A DNA stretch of 64,000 nucleotides from Marinobacter xestospongiae. GTDB taxonomy: Bacteria > Pseudomonadota > Gammaproteobacteria > Pseudomonadales > Oleiphilaceae. The stretch is taken from assembly GCF_023156385.1 (NCBI RefSeq), contig NZ_JAKZAK010000002.1:186001-250000 (forward strand). The letters run 5' to 3'. Numbering within the stretch: the first letter of the stretch is position 1; each line of letters begins with the position of its first letter. A program made the position numbers and the translations under genes. Of this stretch, positions 16,848-27,748 are shown one piece after another. The notes beneath the pieces are model-generated. The model had not been told where the DNA came from. It saw nothing but the letters and a program-made list of their open reading frames with translations, and did not search any database.

Positions 16848-18360
16848 GGCAGGATTCCTCCTTGTTGTAGCCGGAAACAGGATTGGGAGTCGCTGACCCG
16901 GACGGTTTGAACGCCGCCAACAGGCCATCGAACTGGCGGGCCTCGCGTTCGCCGTCAGTCAACAGACTGACCGCCACCACGGCCCAGAAAGAAAGAATGA
17001 AGCCAGGAACCACCTCGAACATGTCGAAGATCCCCGCCGGACCACCGGTCAGTGGTTTCCACACGGCGACGGTGGCAGCCCCCACCACCAGGCCGGCAAT
17101 CGCACCGTTGCGATTCATCCGGCGCCAGAACAGCGAGAGCAGGATGACCGGCCCAAAGGCTGCGCCAAACCCGCCCCAGGCGTAAGAAACCAGGTCAAGG
17201 ATGCTGCTGTTGCGATCCATGCCCATCACCGTCGCCAGCAGCGCCACCACAATCACACTGCCACGGCTGAGCCATACCAGCTCTTTCTGTTCTGCCTGAG
17301 GCCGGATCAGGCCACGGTAGATGTCTTCGGAAATGGCGCTTGAACACACCAGCAGCTGGGAATCGATGGTACTCATGATCGCTGCCAATACCCCGGCCAG
17401 CACGAATCCGGCAACCCAGGGGTTGAGCATGGTGTCAGCCAGCACAATGAACACCCGCTCGCTGTTCTCCAGCTCACCACCAAACCAGTAGTAACCCAGC
17501 GCTCCCACGGCCACTGCGGACGCCATGGTAATGGTGGACCACACCAGGGCGATTCGCCGGGACACCCTCACGTCCTCACGACGACGCAACGCCATGAACC
17601 GCACCACCACATGGGGCTGACCACAGTAGCCAATGGCCCAGCCCGCCAGGGAAATCATCCCCACCACCGTCAGGTCCTGAGTCAGGCCTGCCAACGGTGC
17701 GATGGCATCGGCATTCACTGCCGCTGTGTCGCCGTTGACCAGCGCCAGCAAGGTCATGATGGCAACCGAGAACAGCGCAGCGGCCATCATGATGCCCTGG
17801 ATCAGGTCGGTCCACGATGCCGCCAGAAAGCCCCCCAGAAAGGTATACGACACGATCACCGCCGCCCCGAGCCAGAGCGCCAGGGTGTAATCGAGCTCAA
17901 ACAGGCTCTCAAACAGTACCGCGCCCCCGACCAGGCCGGCAGACACGTAGAAGGTGAAAAACACCAGCATCACCACCGACGACACCGTGCGCAGAATGCG
18001 CTGGCTGTCGGCAAAACGGGCTTCCAGATAATCCGGTACGGTCAGGGCATTGCCGGCGGCCTCGGTGAACACCCGCAGGCGTTCGGCGATAAGCGACCAG
18101 TTGAGGTAAACCCCGACCAGGGTCCAGATCGCGATCCAGGCCTGGGAAAAGCCGCCGGTAAAGATCGCGCCCGGCAATCCCATCAGCGCCCAGCCACTGA
18201 GATCGGAGGCGCCAGCGCTCAGCGCTGCGACGCTCGGCGGCAGGTTGCGGCCACCCAGAATGTAGTCAGACAGGTCACGGGTATTACGGTAGAAGTAGAC
18301 CCCGATCGCCAACATCATCAACAGATAGATCGCGAACGAGATCAGAACGGAGGTACTCAT
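16840..18360 (-). CDS. PutP-like sodium:solute symporter
   Basis: A 506-aa member of the SSS family closest in appearance to the sodium/proline symporter PutP: DYILGGRNLPPSVAALSAGASDLSGWALMGLPGA (read in two blocks, residues 32-65), LTVPDYLEARF, and FGAAFGPVILLSLFWRRMNRNGA. About 12-13 membrane helices. It overlaps the DUF1989 start by eight bases and is the first gene of the pxp operon. That context suggests uptake of 5-oxoproline or another cyclic amino acid rather than proline itself, which is inference. Proline transport remains possible. Confidence 0.85.
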   Translation of the reverse strand: MSTSVLISFAIYLLMMLAIGVYFYRNTRDLSDYILGGRNLPPSVAALSAGASDLSGWALMGLPGAIFTGGFSQAWIAIWTLVGVYLNWSLIAERLRVFTEAAGNALTVPDYLEARFADSQRILRTVSSVVMLVFFTFYVSAGLVGGAVLFESLFELDYTLALWLGAAVIVSYTFLGGFLAASWTDLIQGIMMAAALFSVAIMTLLALVNGDTAAVNADAIAPLAGLTQDLTVVGMISLAGWAIGYCGQPHVVVRFMALRRREDVRVSRRIALVWSTITMASAVAVGALGYYWFGGELENSERVFIVLADTMLNPWVAGFVLAGVLAAIMSTIDSQLLVCSSAISEDIYRGLIRPQAEQKELVWLSRGSVIVVALLATVMGMDRNSSILDLVSYAWGGFGAAFGPVILLSLFWRRMNRNGAIAGLVVGAATVAVWKPLTGGPAGIFDMFEVVPGFILSFWAVVAVSLLTDGEREARQFDGLLAAFKPSGSATPNPVSGYNKEESCHV

Positions 18361-18462
18361 GGCTCACCTCTTGGAGTAGTTATTGTGGATGAGCAGGTTA
18401 TCGGCAAGAAAAACTAATTAAAATTGACTAATATTGGCAAAATACATGAATCTGAGTCACCA

Positions 18463-19353
18463 ATGGCCCGCCCAAGCTTCTCCTCACTGAAAACCTTTGA
18501 AATCGTCGCCCGTCTCGGCAGCCTGCGGGCCGCCGCCGAGGCGCTGCACATCACCCAGTCCGCCGTCAGCCACCAGTTGCGGCGACTGGAAGAAACTCTG
18601 GATCTGCAACTGATTGAAAAACAGGGACGGGGCATTCGTCTGACCCCCAGGGGAGATCAACTGGCGGAAGGGTTACGTGCTGGATTCAGTCAGATTGATG
18701 CGGCGCTGGATGCCCTGGCCAGCGACCAGGCCCGGGAACGGTTGCGGGTCAGTTGCCTGCCCTCCATTGCGGTGCGCTGGCTGATCCCCCGCTTGAACCG
18801 CTTTCGCAGCCTGCATCCGGAAGTCGCCATCAGTTTTCAGTACATCGACATCGCCAGCAGTGAGGTGCCGCCGGACATCGACGTACAGATCACCTGGTTT
18901 GACGGCGATCCCCGCGGTCGTTGCGACCGTACCCTGCTGTTTGCCGGAGACACCGTGCCAGTGGCCAGCCCCCATTACCTGCAGACCGTCCAGGCCATCA
19001 CCCAGCCCCGGGACCTGCTGCGCCTGGAACTGCTCCATGACGAAACCCGGGACCCATGGCGTTACTGGTTCCACAGCCAGGGCCTGAATCCAAGCCACCT
19101 GGACCAGGGGCTGCTGTACCAGGACTTCAACCTGCTCAGTTCGGCCGCCATCGCCGGCCAGGGCGTGGCACTGTGCCCGCCCAGGCTGATCGAGACCGAA
19201 CTGGCCCAGGGGACGCTGGAAGTGCTGTTCGGCACCCGCGCCAACACCACCCGGGCCTATTGGCTGTTCAGCCACCCGGCGCCACGGCCGGCGGTGCAGC
19301 AGTTCATCGACTGGCTGACCGTCGAGGCGGCGCAGCCAACGGTCAGTCGCTGA
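18463..19353 (+). CDS. LysR-family regulator (GcvA-like), probable controller of the pxp operon
   Basis: A 296-aa LysR protein with a GcvA-type N-terminus (SSLKTFEIVARLGSLRAAAEALHITQSAVSHQLRRLEE, residues about 6-43). The co-inducer domain includes RLRVSCLPSIAVRWLIPRLNRF and DVQITWFDGDP. The ATG at 18463 gives the usual start just before the HTH; the ORF upstream to 18424 adds residues without a homologous feel. It is divergent from the symporter with 102 bases between them, which include an AT-rich stretch with two ACTAAT repeats about 15 bp apart. It converges with yqhD, overlapping by 11 bases. Confidence 0.88.
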   Translation: MARPSFSSLKTFEIVARLGSLRAAAEALHITQSAVSHQLRRLEETLDLQLIEKQGRGIRLTPRGDQLAEGLRAGFSQIDAALDALASDQARERLRVSCLPSIAVRWLIPRLNRFRSLHPEVAISFQYIDIASSEVPPDIDVQITWFDGDPRGRCDRTLLFAGDTVPVASPHYLQTVQAITQPRDLLRLELLHDETRDPWRYWFHSQGLNPSHLDQGLLYQDFNLLSSAAIAGQGVALCPPRLIETELAQGTLEVLFGTRANTTRAYWLFSHPAPRPAVQQFIDWLTVEAAQPTVSR

Positions 19354-20509
19354 AAGCGTCCTCAAGCACAGCGCGGCTGATCTCCGGCGTCATGTCGCCC
19401 TGCTCGGACAGCGCCACCATGCCGTGAGCCTCGAGGGCCGAAACCACATCACCGATCTGATGCGCCTGAACCCCGTACTGGCTCAGCCTCGTTTTCACCC
19501 CCAGGGACTCAAAGAAAGCGCGGGTTTTGGCAATCGCCTGGTCAATCCGCTCCTCCTCACTCCCCGAAGATATGTCCCAGACCCGCTCGGCAAACTGCAG
19601 CAACTTCTCACGCTTCTGGTTTTTACGGGCCTTCCACACCGACGGCAGCACAATTGCCAGACTCTGGCCGTGGTCGATGCCAAACAGCGCCGTCAGTTCA
19701 TGGCCGATCATGTGCGTGCTCCAGTCCTGGGGTACGCCGGCACCGATGAAGCCGTTCAACGCCCAGGTCGCAGCCCACACCAGGTTGGCACGGGCTTCAT
19801 AATTCTCCGGCTCCGCCAGGGTGATCGGGCCGACCTCGATCAAGGTCTTCAGAATGCCCTCGGCGGTACGATCCTGAATACGAGCGTTGGCGGGATATGT
19901 CACGTACTGTTCAACAACGTGTACGAACGCGTCCACCACACCATTCGCCACCTGGCGCTGCGGCAGGGTGAAGGTCAACGTCGGATCAAGTACCGAGAAG
20001 GCAGGAAACAGCAGCGGACTCATCACCGGCCATTTGCCTCCCTGATGAGACACTACGGCGCCCATGTTCATTTCAGATCCGGTGGCCGGCAACGTCGCTA
20101 CAGTGCCCAGAGGCAAAGCCTCAGTCACAGGAAGACCCGCAAAGCCGTGGCCCAGCAGGTCGGCCGCGTTACCATCGTACGGCGCCGCGGCGGCAACAAA
20201 CTTGGTGCCATCCATCACCGAACCACCACCGACCGCCAGCAGGAAGTCGATGCGCTCCTGTCGAACCAGCTCCACCGCCCGCATCAGCGTATCGAATTGA
20301 GGGTTCGGCTCAATGCCAGCAAATTCGAAGACCGCCCGCTCCCCCAGGTTCGCCAACACCCGTTCCAGGGTGCCATTACGCTTGACGCTGCCGCCACCGT
20401 AGAGCACCAGCACCCGTGCATCCGCAGCAATCAGTTGGTCCAGCTCAGCCAGACGATCCTTGCCAAATACGATCCGCGTTGGATTATGAAAATCAAAGTT
20501 CTGCATCAT
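19343..20509 (-). CDS. yqhD: NADPH-dependent aldehyde reductase, YqhD type
   Basis: Iron-containing-alcohol-dehydrogenase-family enzyme of 388 aa that reduces short-chain and lipid-derived aldehydes. The N-terminus NFDFHNPTRIVFGKD is typical of YqhD, and the cofactor loop GGGSVMDGTKFVAAA is at about 95-109. Metal ligands are expected in GVVDAFVHVVEQ (Asp, His) and in HMIGHELTALFGIDHGQSLA (two His). A GGGAGAG ribosome site precedes the ATG pair at 20506-20509. It is divergent from an AraC-family gene, the same arrangement as yqhD/yqhC in Escherichia coli. Confidence 0.92.
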   Translation of the reverse strand: MMQNFDFHNPTRIVFGKDRLAELDQLIAADARVLVLYGGGSVKRNGTLERVLANLGERAVFEFAGIEPNPQFDTLMRAVELVRQERIDFLLAVGGGSVMDGTKFVAAAAPYDGNAADLLGHGFAGLPVTEALPLGTVATLPATGSEMNMGAVVSHQGGKWPVMSPLLFPAFSVLDPTLTFTLPQRQVANGVVDAFVHVVEQYVTYPANARIQDRTAEGILKTLIEVGPITLAEPENYEARANLVWAATWALNGFIGAGVPQDWSTHMIGHELTALFGIDHGQSLAIVLPSVWKARKNQKREKLLQFAERVWDISSGSEEERIDQAIAKTRAFFESLGVKTRLSQYGVQAHQIGDVVSALEAHGMVALSEQGDMTPEISRAVLEDAFSD

Positions 20510-20671
20510 CTACTCTCCCATCAGGTTACAGGTAGTATGATACGTACGCCGACCGTTTCAGGAATGGGTAAAACCATCTCTTGAATGCCTAATACGATCA
20601 ACTAAGATCTTTTTGGGCATTTATGATGGAATGCTAGAATGGCGCGGAAAGACCACCTGGGAGCAAGCAAC

Positions 20672-21580
20672 ATGACACCATTGGCCGCCGTGCTGGAGCA
20701 ACTGGCTGAAGGCGAGGGATACCATCCAACTATCCTTAATGGTGTTGGTATCTTTCGCAGCGAACGCTCAAATCAGCGGGAGCCGCTGTGCTACCGGCAG
20801 GGCCTCATCATCATGGCGCAGGGCACTAAACGGGTGTACCTGGAAGACCAGGTGTATGAGTACAACCCGGATAACTATCTGGTGCTGACGCTGCCGGTAC
20901 CGGCCGACTGCGAGGCCATCACAGAACCAGGTCGCCCTCTGCTGTCCCTGGTGATCGACATTGATCTGACCATGCTGCATGAGATTGTCCGGGTCTTTGA
21001 CGACTGTGGCCGCAACCCGGTTGCCGGCACCAGAGAACCGGAGCGTAGCCTGTTCGTATCCCCGGCTGGAGCCGATTTCCGAAGCTGCGCCCTGCGCTTG
21101 GCCCGAGCCCTGCAGGACCCGGTCAAGGCCAAGGTACTTGGCCCCGGACTGGTACGGGAGATTCTGCTGCATACCCTGCAGGGACCGGGCGGCTCGTCAC
21201 TGATGGCGCTGGCCCGTCACAACACCAGCCTATCGAGACTGGAACCGGTGATGAAGTACATCCATACCCACTTCGCCAACGCCCTGGACGTGGAACAGCT
21301 CGCGGCCATGGCCAATATGAGTTCACCCACGTTTCACCGCAACTTCCGCAAAGTGACGTCGCTTTCACCGATTCAGTACATCAAACGCATTCGCCTGACC
21401 CGCGCCCGCGACCTGCTGCTGGATCAGCAGGTTCAGGTGGGCCAGGCGGCATCAGAAGTGGGCTATGAAAGCCCCAGCCAGTTCAGCCGGGAATTCAAAC
21501 GGTTCTTCGGGCAGCCACCCAAGTCCATGGCCGGCGGCGCGAGCGTGCCGCCAGGGAACCACCACGCGCCGGCACTCTGA
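20672..21580 (+). CDS. AraC-family transcriptional regulator, YqhC-like
   Basis: A 302-aa regulator with an N-terminal effector domain of the AraC_N type (YRQGLIIMAQGTKRVYLEDQ, YLVLTLPVPADCEA) and a C-terminal pair of HTHs (residues about 200-290: VEQLAAMANMSSPTFHRNFRK and QAASEVGYESPSQFSREFKRFFG). The ATG at 20672 is preferred because GGGAG lies eight bases before it; 20639 is the alternative. Divergence from yqhD and the known YqhC/YqhD pair in enterics suggest it activates yqhD in response to aldehydes. That link is by analogy. Confidence 0.85.
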   Translation: MTPLAAVLEQLAEGEGYHPTILNGVGIFRSERSNQREPLCYRQGLIIMAQGTKRVYLEDQVYEYNPDNYLVLTLPVPADCEAITEPGRPLLSLVIDIDLTMLHEIVRVFDDCGRNPVAGTREPERSLFVSPAGADFRSCALRLARALQDPVKAKVLGPGLVREILLHTLQGPGGSSLMALARHNTSLSRLEPVMKYIHTHFANALDVEQLAAMANMSSPTFHRNFRKVTSLSPIQYIKRIRLTRARDLLLDQQVQVGQAASEVGYESPSQFSREFKRFFGQPPKSMAGGASVPPGNHHAPAL

Positions 21581-21778
21581 CGCCGAGGCCAAGAGCCCCA
21601 GAAAAGCTAAGTACAGCACAGCAGGTCATCGAACCAACCAGAGGGGGCGCTAGCAAAATCGGGCATCTGGTCAATACTTGCACCATGTTCAACGCAACCC
21701 TGAGAAGGAACACCATACCTTTCGCTGTTGGGAGCACGGCCGGTTCCGGGGAGAGCTGGCCCTGGCAGGGCAAACGCG

Positions 21779-22882
21779 ATGTATCGATCACCAGACTTCC
21801 AAAGCCACCTGGAGTTGATCTATCAGGCCATTGGGTCGCCTGGGCGCTGGCAGGCGCTTATCGAAACGCTAAAGCTTGATATCAACGCTTCCATGGGGCT
21901 GTTCTCGCTTGAGGACAAGCTCACCGGCAAGCCTCTGCAGATGCTCTATTCCGGGTTTGCGAAACAGGACCTCGAAAGCTACGGCAAGCATTACTACGAC
22001 ATGGATGTCTGGAGTCAACGGTTGTTTGAAACTGAGAGACCCCAGTTCGTGGCATCCGATGAACTGATGCCCTTGCGGGAGTTTAAACGGACGGGTTTCT
22101 ACAATGAGTATGCCCGCCATCTTGATATGCACCACGCCACGGGCAACTACCTGATTACGGAAGGCAATGCGGTATTACGGGTCGCCTTCCAGAGAAGCCA
22201 GTCACAAGGCCCCTTCCAAACCGCAGAAACCGATCATCTCACGCAATTGCGCCCCCACATCCGGCGAGCCATCACCATCCAGGGTGACCTGGACCGCAGT
22301 CACAGTTCAGAGCACCGCCACAAGGCGTTGCTGGACAGCCTGGGTGATGCCGCACTGGTGCTGGACGTCCATGGCACCATTCTGTACCACAATGACGCCG
22401 CTGACAGGCTGGTCGGCAGTGGCTCGGACCTGGTTGCTGTTCGGGGCAGGTTGCGCCCCCGAAACCCGGACCTGAGGTCTCAGTTCGGCTTGGCACTCCG
22501 TGAAGTCACGCAGCAACTCCAGCCTGTTCGCTATGTTCACACCCCGGATTTCAGACTGATTCTTGAGCTCTCGCCGTTCCAGTGGCGCCAGAGCCTTCTG
22601 GGAGTCCCGATTGCGACCAGCATGTGCGCCCTGGTTAAGATCAAGGGCAGCCATCCTGCCCCCGCGGAGGCAATTCAGCGACTTCAGTTGGCCTTCGGCC
22701 TGAGTGGCCGGGAGGCCAACGTAGGCTATTGGCTTACCCGTGGCTACACACCAGAGCGGATCGCGGAGCAGGAAAACCGGACCGTACACACGGTACGCTC
22801 ACAGATAAAATCCATGACAAGGAAACTGCAGGCCACCGGACAAATGGAGCTCGCGCTGGTGCTGTCCCAGGTATTGAACTGA
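21779..22882 (+). CDS. LuxR-family HTH regulator with PAS-like middle region
   Basis: A 367-aa protein. The C-terminal 65 residues are a LuxR HTH (LQLAFGLSGREANVGYWLTRG, then IAEQENRTVHTVRSQIKSM). The middle (about 185-260) contains KALLDSLGDAALVLDVHGTILYHNDAADRL, a PAS-like signature. The N-terminal 150 residues are the conserved region often found with this architecture, but no ligand is known. The ATG at 21779 is chosen since the upstream extension is Gly/Pro-rich and lacks a ribosome site. A lipoprotein gene follows 192 bases downstream in the same direction, and a perfect palindrome lies between them. Confidence 0.85.
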   Translation: MYRSPDFQSHLELIYQAIGSPGRWQALIETLKLDINASMGLFSLEDKLTGKPLQMLYSGFAKQDLESYGKHYYDMDVWSQRLFETERPQFVASDELMPLREFKRTGFYNEYARHLDMHHATGNYLITEGNAVLRVAFQRSQSQGPFQTAETDHLTQLRPHIRRAITIQGDLDRSHSSEHRHKALLDSLGDAALVLDVHGTILYHNDAADRLVGSGSDLVAVRGRLRPRNPDLRSQFGLALREVTQQLQPVRYVHTPDFRLILELSPFQWRQSLLGVPIATSMCALVKIKGSHPAPAEAIQRLQLAFGLSGREANVGYWLTRGYTPERIAEQENRTVHTVRSQIKSMTRKLQATGQMELALVLSQVLN

Positions 22883-22968
22883 CGAGTCACCTTCTGCAGT
22901 TGCCCTCCCTCCCCGCTGTATTCACCGCCCCGTATGACGACGCCCGGACCGATCCGGCGCTTCAGGAT

Positions 22969-22986
22969 TTCACCCATATGGGTGAA
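22969..22986. promoter_or_regulatory. Perfect 18-bp palindrome upstream of the lipoprotein gene
   Basis: TTCACCCATATGGGTGAA is fully symmetric and of the size bound by LuxR-type dimers. It is 89 bases before the lipoprotein ATG and just downstream of a LuxR-family gene, so an operator role is a natural guess. No experimental support can be read here. Confidence 0.5.
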
Positions 22987-23074
22987 TCGCACCGACATGA
23001 ACAACCGTTAATCTTGTTATCGAAGGAGTATGGACAGAAGTCGCAAAAAAGACCGTCAAAAGGAAACCCTTACC

Positions 23075-24358
23075 ATGTCTAGCATGACTCTCTCGCAGAA
23101 AACGCTCCCAATCCTGGCCACACTGCTGGCCGCGGGCACACTCCACGGATGCGGTGGATCATCAGACGATGACAGCAACACCAATCCTCCTGAGCCGGAG
23201 ACACGAACCGGCATTTTTGTTGACAGCCCAGTGATCAATATTGGCTATCGCACCGACTCCCAGGCCGGTACCACCAATGAACTGGGCGAGTTCAAATACC
23301 TCGAAGGCGAGATGGTCACCTTCTTTATTGGCGACCTGGAATTTCCCACCGTACCCGCCAGTGCTGTCGTCACACCGCTGGATCTGGCCGGGACCAACGA
23401 TACTCATAATCAGGCCGTAACCAATATGGTTCGACTGTTGCAGTCGCTGGACGAGGATGGAGATCCGGACAATGGCATTGTCATTCCGGAAGGGGCGGCG
23501 GCCAACAGCCTGGCCGTGGATTTTTCCGTCGACCCGGGGCAGTTTGTTCCACTGGTGACCAACCTGGTGGCCAACTCCGGCTCCGCGACGACCTCCCTGG
23601 TCGCCGAGGCCGAAGCCCGTGACCATTTTGAGGAGCAACTGGTCAGCTACGGCGTTACCTTCGGCACCCTGGACGGCCTGTGGCGACTGGACTCCGATGG
23701 GGACGACCTGACCGCTGTGGCCTTTATGTCCGATGGCTACTACATCTTCACCAATTACAACTCTCAGCAACCCGATTCCGAGAACGGTATGGAGCAGGGT
23801 AACTATGCACTGGACTCAGGCACCGGCGAATTGACCACAACCCAGTTGTACGACCTAAACCCCGGTTATGGCCTGTCGGAAGACATCGGCCATTTCGCCC
23901 GGGTCTATGGCGACAAGCTTCACCTGATATTTGATGATAATGGGGACGGCCTGGCCGACAACTCAGAGACAGTCATTTTCTCCAGAGTGACTTCGGACCA
24001 GGAAGTGGGACTATGGGAAATGACGACGATAATCGGGGAAAATGTGACGGGGGATGACAAGGTAAACTTCATGTTCTTCAACGACGGACGCTATATCCAC
24101 TCGGAATACGGCCCTGAAATAGAAGCCGAAGAGGCGGGAGTCGAACTGGGTAACTACACCATTGATCCGGTAACTGATCAGTTGTCCGTTTCAGCCCTGC
24201 TTGACAGGAACGATGGCCGGGGACTCTCGGCTCCCGGAGCTGAGCCGTTTCTGATGTTCGCGACAGTGGACGGAGACCAGCTGTCCCTGGTGCTGGACGA
24301 CAACGAGAACGAGGTCATCGACGAAGGCGACATTGCTTTGATCTTGTCCCGTCAGTAA
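23075..24358 (+). CDS. Outer-membrane-type lipoprotein with duplicated C-terminal domain
   Basis: A 427-aa lipoprotein: signal peptide with lipobox LHGC (acylated Cys 26), then Gly at +2 and an acidic Ser/Asp linker. Residues about 45-190 form a domain that recurs in the protein encoded at 53009-54541 (shared G-[IV]-F-[VI]-D-[SA]-PV and VxNMVRxxQxxDxDGxPDNGI). Residues about 201-304 and 312-426 are two copies of a roughly 105-aa unit: both start GLW, contain DGxYI, GNYxxD, G-x-GLS, GDxLxLxxDDN and end in a Ser-Arg pair. AAGGAAA precedes the ATG at 23075. Secreted and acidic; function is unknown, with adhesion or surface binding possible. Confidence 0.8.
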   Translation: MSSMTLSQKTLPILATLLAAGTLHGCGGSSDDDSNTNPPEPETRTGIFVDSPVINIGYRTDSQAGTTNELGEFKYLEGEMVTFFIGDLEFPTVPASAVVTPLDLAGTNDTHNQAVTNMVRLLQSLDEDGDPDNGIVIPEGAAANSLAVDFSVDPGQFVPLVTNLVANSGSATTSLVAEAEARDHFEEQLVSYGVTFGTLDGLWRLDSDGDDLTAVAFMSDGYYIFTNYNSQQPDSENGMEQGNYALDSGTGELTTTQLYDLNPGYGLSEDIGHFARVYGDKLHLIFDDNGDGLADNSETVIFSRVTSDQEVGLWEMTTIIGENVTGDDKVNFMFFNDGRYIHSEYGPEIEAEEAGVELGNYTIDPVTDQLSVSALLDRNDGRGLSAPGAEPFLMFATVDGDQLSLVLDDNENEVIDEGDIALILSRQ

Positions 24359-24368
24359 TCGTTTTGAC

Positions 24369-24394
24369 CGGCCCCACCAGCCATGGCGGGGCCG
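24369..24394. terminator. GC-rich hairpin between convergent lipoprotein and chemoreceptor genes
   Basis: CGGCCCC and GGGGCCG pair perfectly around a 12-nt loop, ten bases after the lipoprotein stop. No T-run follows on the plus strand; on the minus strand a short TCAAAACG follows. A modest bidirectional terminator is the likely role. Confidence 0.4.
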
Positions 24395-24450
24395 TCGTGC
24401 ATCAAAACCATACACCTGCGATAGGCGCTGTCGCCTTTGCCGAGCGGCCC

Positions 24451-26145
24451 CTAAACCCGATAGCGCTGAACCTCATCGGTCAGTTCGCCGGCGAGTGCTT
24501 TGAGCTGCTGGGTGGCGTGACCAGCCCGTTTAGTACCCTGAGCCGTCTGCTCGGAAATGGCCACGATCTCGTGCACGTTCTGGTTGATGGTCTCGGACAC
24601 GCTGGTCTGTTCCTCGGCGGCGCTGGCAATCTGGGTGTTCATCTCGGTGATGGTTCCTACTGCCTGAGAAATGCGCTGCAGCGCCTCATTGACCTGCCGG
24701 GTTTCATCGGCGGTGGCCTCACTCTGCTCGCTGATGGTACCGATCAGCTGCACCGCCCTGTCGGCGCCCTGCTGCAGCTGCTCGATGGTCGCCTGAATCT
24801 CCTGGGTGCTCTGCTGGGTGCGGCTGGCCAGGGTTCGCACCTCGTCCGCCACCACCGCGAACCCCCGCCCGCTTTCACCGGCGCGGGCGGCCTCAATGGC
24901 CGCGTTGAGCGCCAGCAGGTTGGTCTGGTCCGCAATGTCGCGGATCACTTCCAGTACATTGTCTATCTGGCGTGAGTCCTCGCCCAGCTTCCGGATCACC
25001 TGCACGCCCTCTTCCACTTGCCGGGACAGCCCGCCAATCACTTCAATGGCCTGATACAGCACGCCCTGGGCGTCCGACACCTGCACCGACGCATGGCCGG
25101 CAGCATCGGAGGCTTCCGCCGCATTGCCCGCAACCTGCTGCGCTGCCGCCGTCATTTCGTTCATCGCGGTGGCGACCTGGTCACTCTCGGACTGTTGACG
25201 GGCCACGCCCTGCTCCGCCTCCACCATGACGCCATTGAGCTCGCCAGCGGTCTCATTGAGCGTGTCGGTGGATGCCCGCACCCGACTGACCAGAGCCTGA
25301 ACCTGATCGGCAAAGCTGTTGAACGCTTCCGCCAGCTGGCCCAATTCGTCACCACTGGCGACCTCCAGCCGCTGGGTCAGGTCGCCGTCACCGCTGGCGA
25401 TGCCATTCATCGCGGCAACCGCAGACTTCATCGGTCGGATGATGCTTCGCACCACCACCAGTGCCAGGAATACGATGATCGCCAGCGCCACCAGCGAGGT
25501 GGTCACCGAGCCGAAGATCGCCTCTTCCAGCGAACTGCCAACCCGCGCCTCCATGCTGGCCACCTGGGCCTCCAGGCCGTCCACCCAGAACCCGGTGCCA
25601 ATCATGATGCCCCACTCCGGCAGCATCTCGGCGTATCCCAGCTTCGGCGCCACCTGACCACTGTCCGGGTGCTTCCAGCCGTAGGGCACGTAGCCACCGC
25701 CGCCACGGGCGACTTTGACCAGTTCACGAATCAGGTAGGTACCATTGGGGTCCTGGAAGTCCCACAGATTGCGGCCTTCCAGCGCCGGGTTGAGACCATG
25801 CATCACCGCTGTGCCACGGGTGTCATAGGCAAACAGGTAGCCATCACTGCCGGAGTCATCAAAGCGCAGCTGCCGCAGGATCTTCCAGGCCTGTTCACGG
25901 ATTGCGGGGTCGTCCGCCGAGCCGGGCTCGTCGTAGAGGTGCTGGATGGAGGTCTTGGCCAGTTGCAGATAGTTGCGCAGCTCCTGCCGCTTGCTGGCCT
26001 CCATGTCTTCAGAGAAGCTGGTCACAGCCTGGTCGCCGATGGCGCGGGCCTGGTTCAGGTTGTAGCTGGTCAGCAGGCCGGTCAGCAGGATCACGGGCAC
26101 GAGTGCCAGCAGCAGCACCCGGGTCTGGATGGTCAGGTTTTTCAT
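24451..26145 (-). CDS. Methyl-accepting chemotaxis protein with single Cache sensor domain
   Basis: A 564-aa chemoreceptor. One helix (about 8-28), a periplasmic region (about 30-195) with the single-Cache pattern [35 protein letters not shown] (read around residues 104-140) and [10 protein letters not shown], a second helix (about 205-230), a HAMP domain, and a signalling hairpin with the invariant tip [20 protein letters not shown]. The ATG at 26145 begins just before the first helix; the upstream extension to 26193 is not needed. No C-terminal NWETF-type tether is present. Single-Cache receptors often bind small organic acids, but the ligand here is unknown. Confidence 0.93.
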   Translation of the reverse strand: MKNLTIQTRVLLLALVPVILLTGLLTSYNLNQARAIGDQAVTSFSEDMEASKRQELRNYLQLAKTSIQHLYDEPGSADDPAIREQAWKILRQLRFDDSGSDGYLFAYDTRGTAVMHGLNPALEGRNLWDFQDPNGTYLIRELVKVARGGGGYVPYGWKHPDSGQVAPKLGYAEMLPEWGIMIGTGFWVDGLEAQVASMEARVGSSLEEAIFGSVTTSLVALAIIVFLALVVVRSIIRPMKSAVAAMNGIASGDGDLTQRLEVASGDELGQLAEAFNSFADQVQALVSRVRASTDTLNETAGELNGVMVEAEQGVARQQSESDQVATAMNEMTAAAQQVAGNAAEASDAAGHASVQVSDAQGVLYQAIEVIGGLSRQVEEGVQVIRKLGEDSRQIDNVLEVIRDIADQTNLLALNAAIEAARAGESGRGFAVVADEVRTLASRTQQSTQEIQATIEQLQQGADRAVQLIGTISEQSEATADETRQVNEALQRISQAVGTITEMNTQIASAAEEQTSVSETINQNVHEIVAISEQTAQGTKRAGHATQQLKALAGELTDEVQRYRV

Positions 26146-26320
26146 GGCGGCAATCTTCCCGTAGGACTGGGGCTCAACCGGCGACGCCGGCATGGCAGGA
26201 GCCGATCAGGGCTCCCCTCAAAAAAAGATTAGCAACGCTACAGAAAAACGCGCCAAATAGTCATTGAGGAATCCCCGTAGCGGTTTACCGCAATCGACGG
26301 ACCATGAACGCCAAACCATT

Positions 26321-26348
26321 CCCGCCCGGTGCCATGGCACCGGGCGGG
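26321..26348. terminator. Perfect 28-bp palindrome downstream of gdhA
   Basis: CCCGCCCGGTGCC is followed immediately by its exact complement around a central AT. It lies 37 bases beyond the gdhA stop and 175 bases before the chemoreceptor start. In the gdhA direction it is followed by AATGGTTTGG, a weak T-rich tail, so an intrinsic terminator is likely. Confidence 0.6.
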
Positions 26349-26384
26349 GACTACTGAAACAGCACTGTTGCTGGAATCGCGGGT

Positions 26385-27740
<1,356 letters not shown>

Positions 27741-27748
27741 TTATCACG

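Noticed and set aside
24364..24975. Plus-strand frame opposite the chemoreceptor with hydrophobic stretches
   Set aside because: It mirrors the conserved signalling hairpin of the chemoreceptor; hydrophobicity arises from complementing Glu/Gln/Ala codons.
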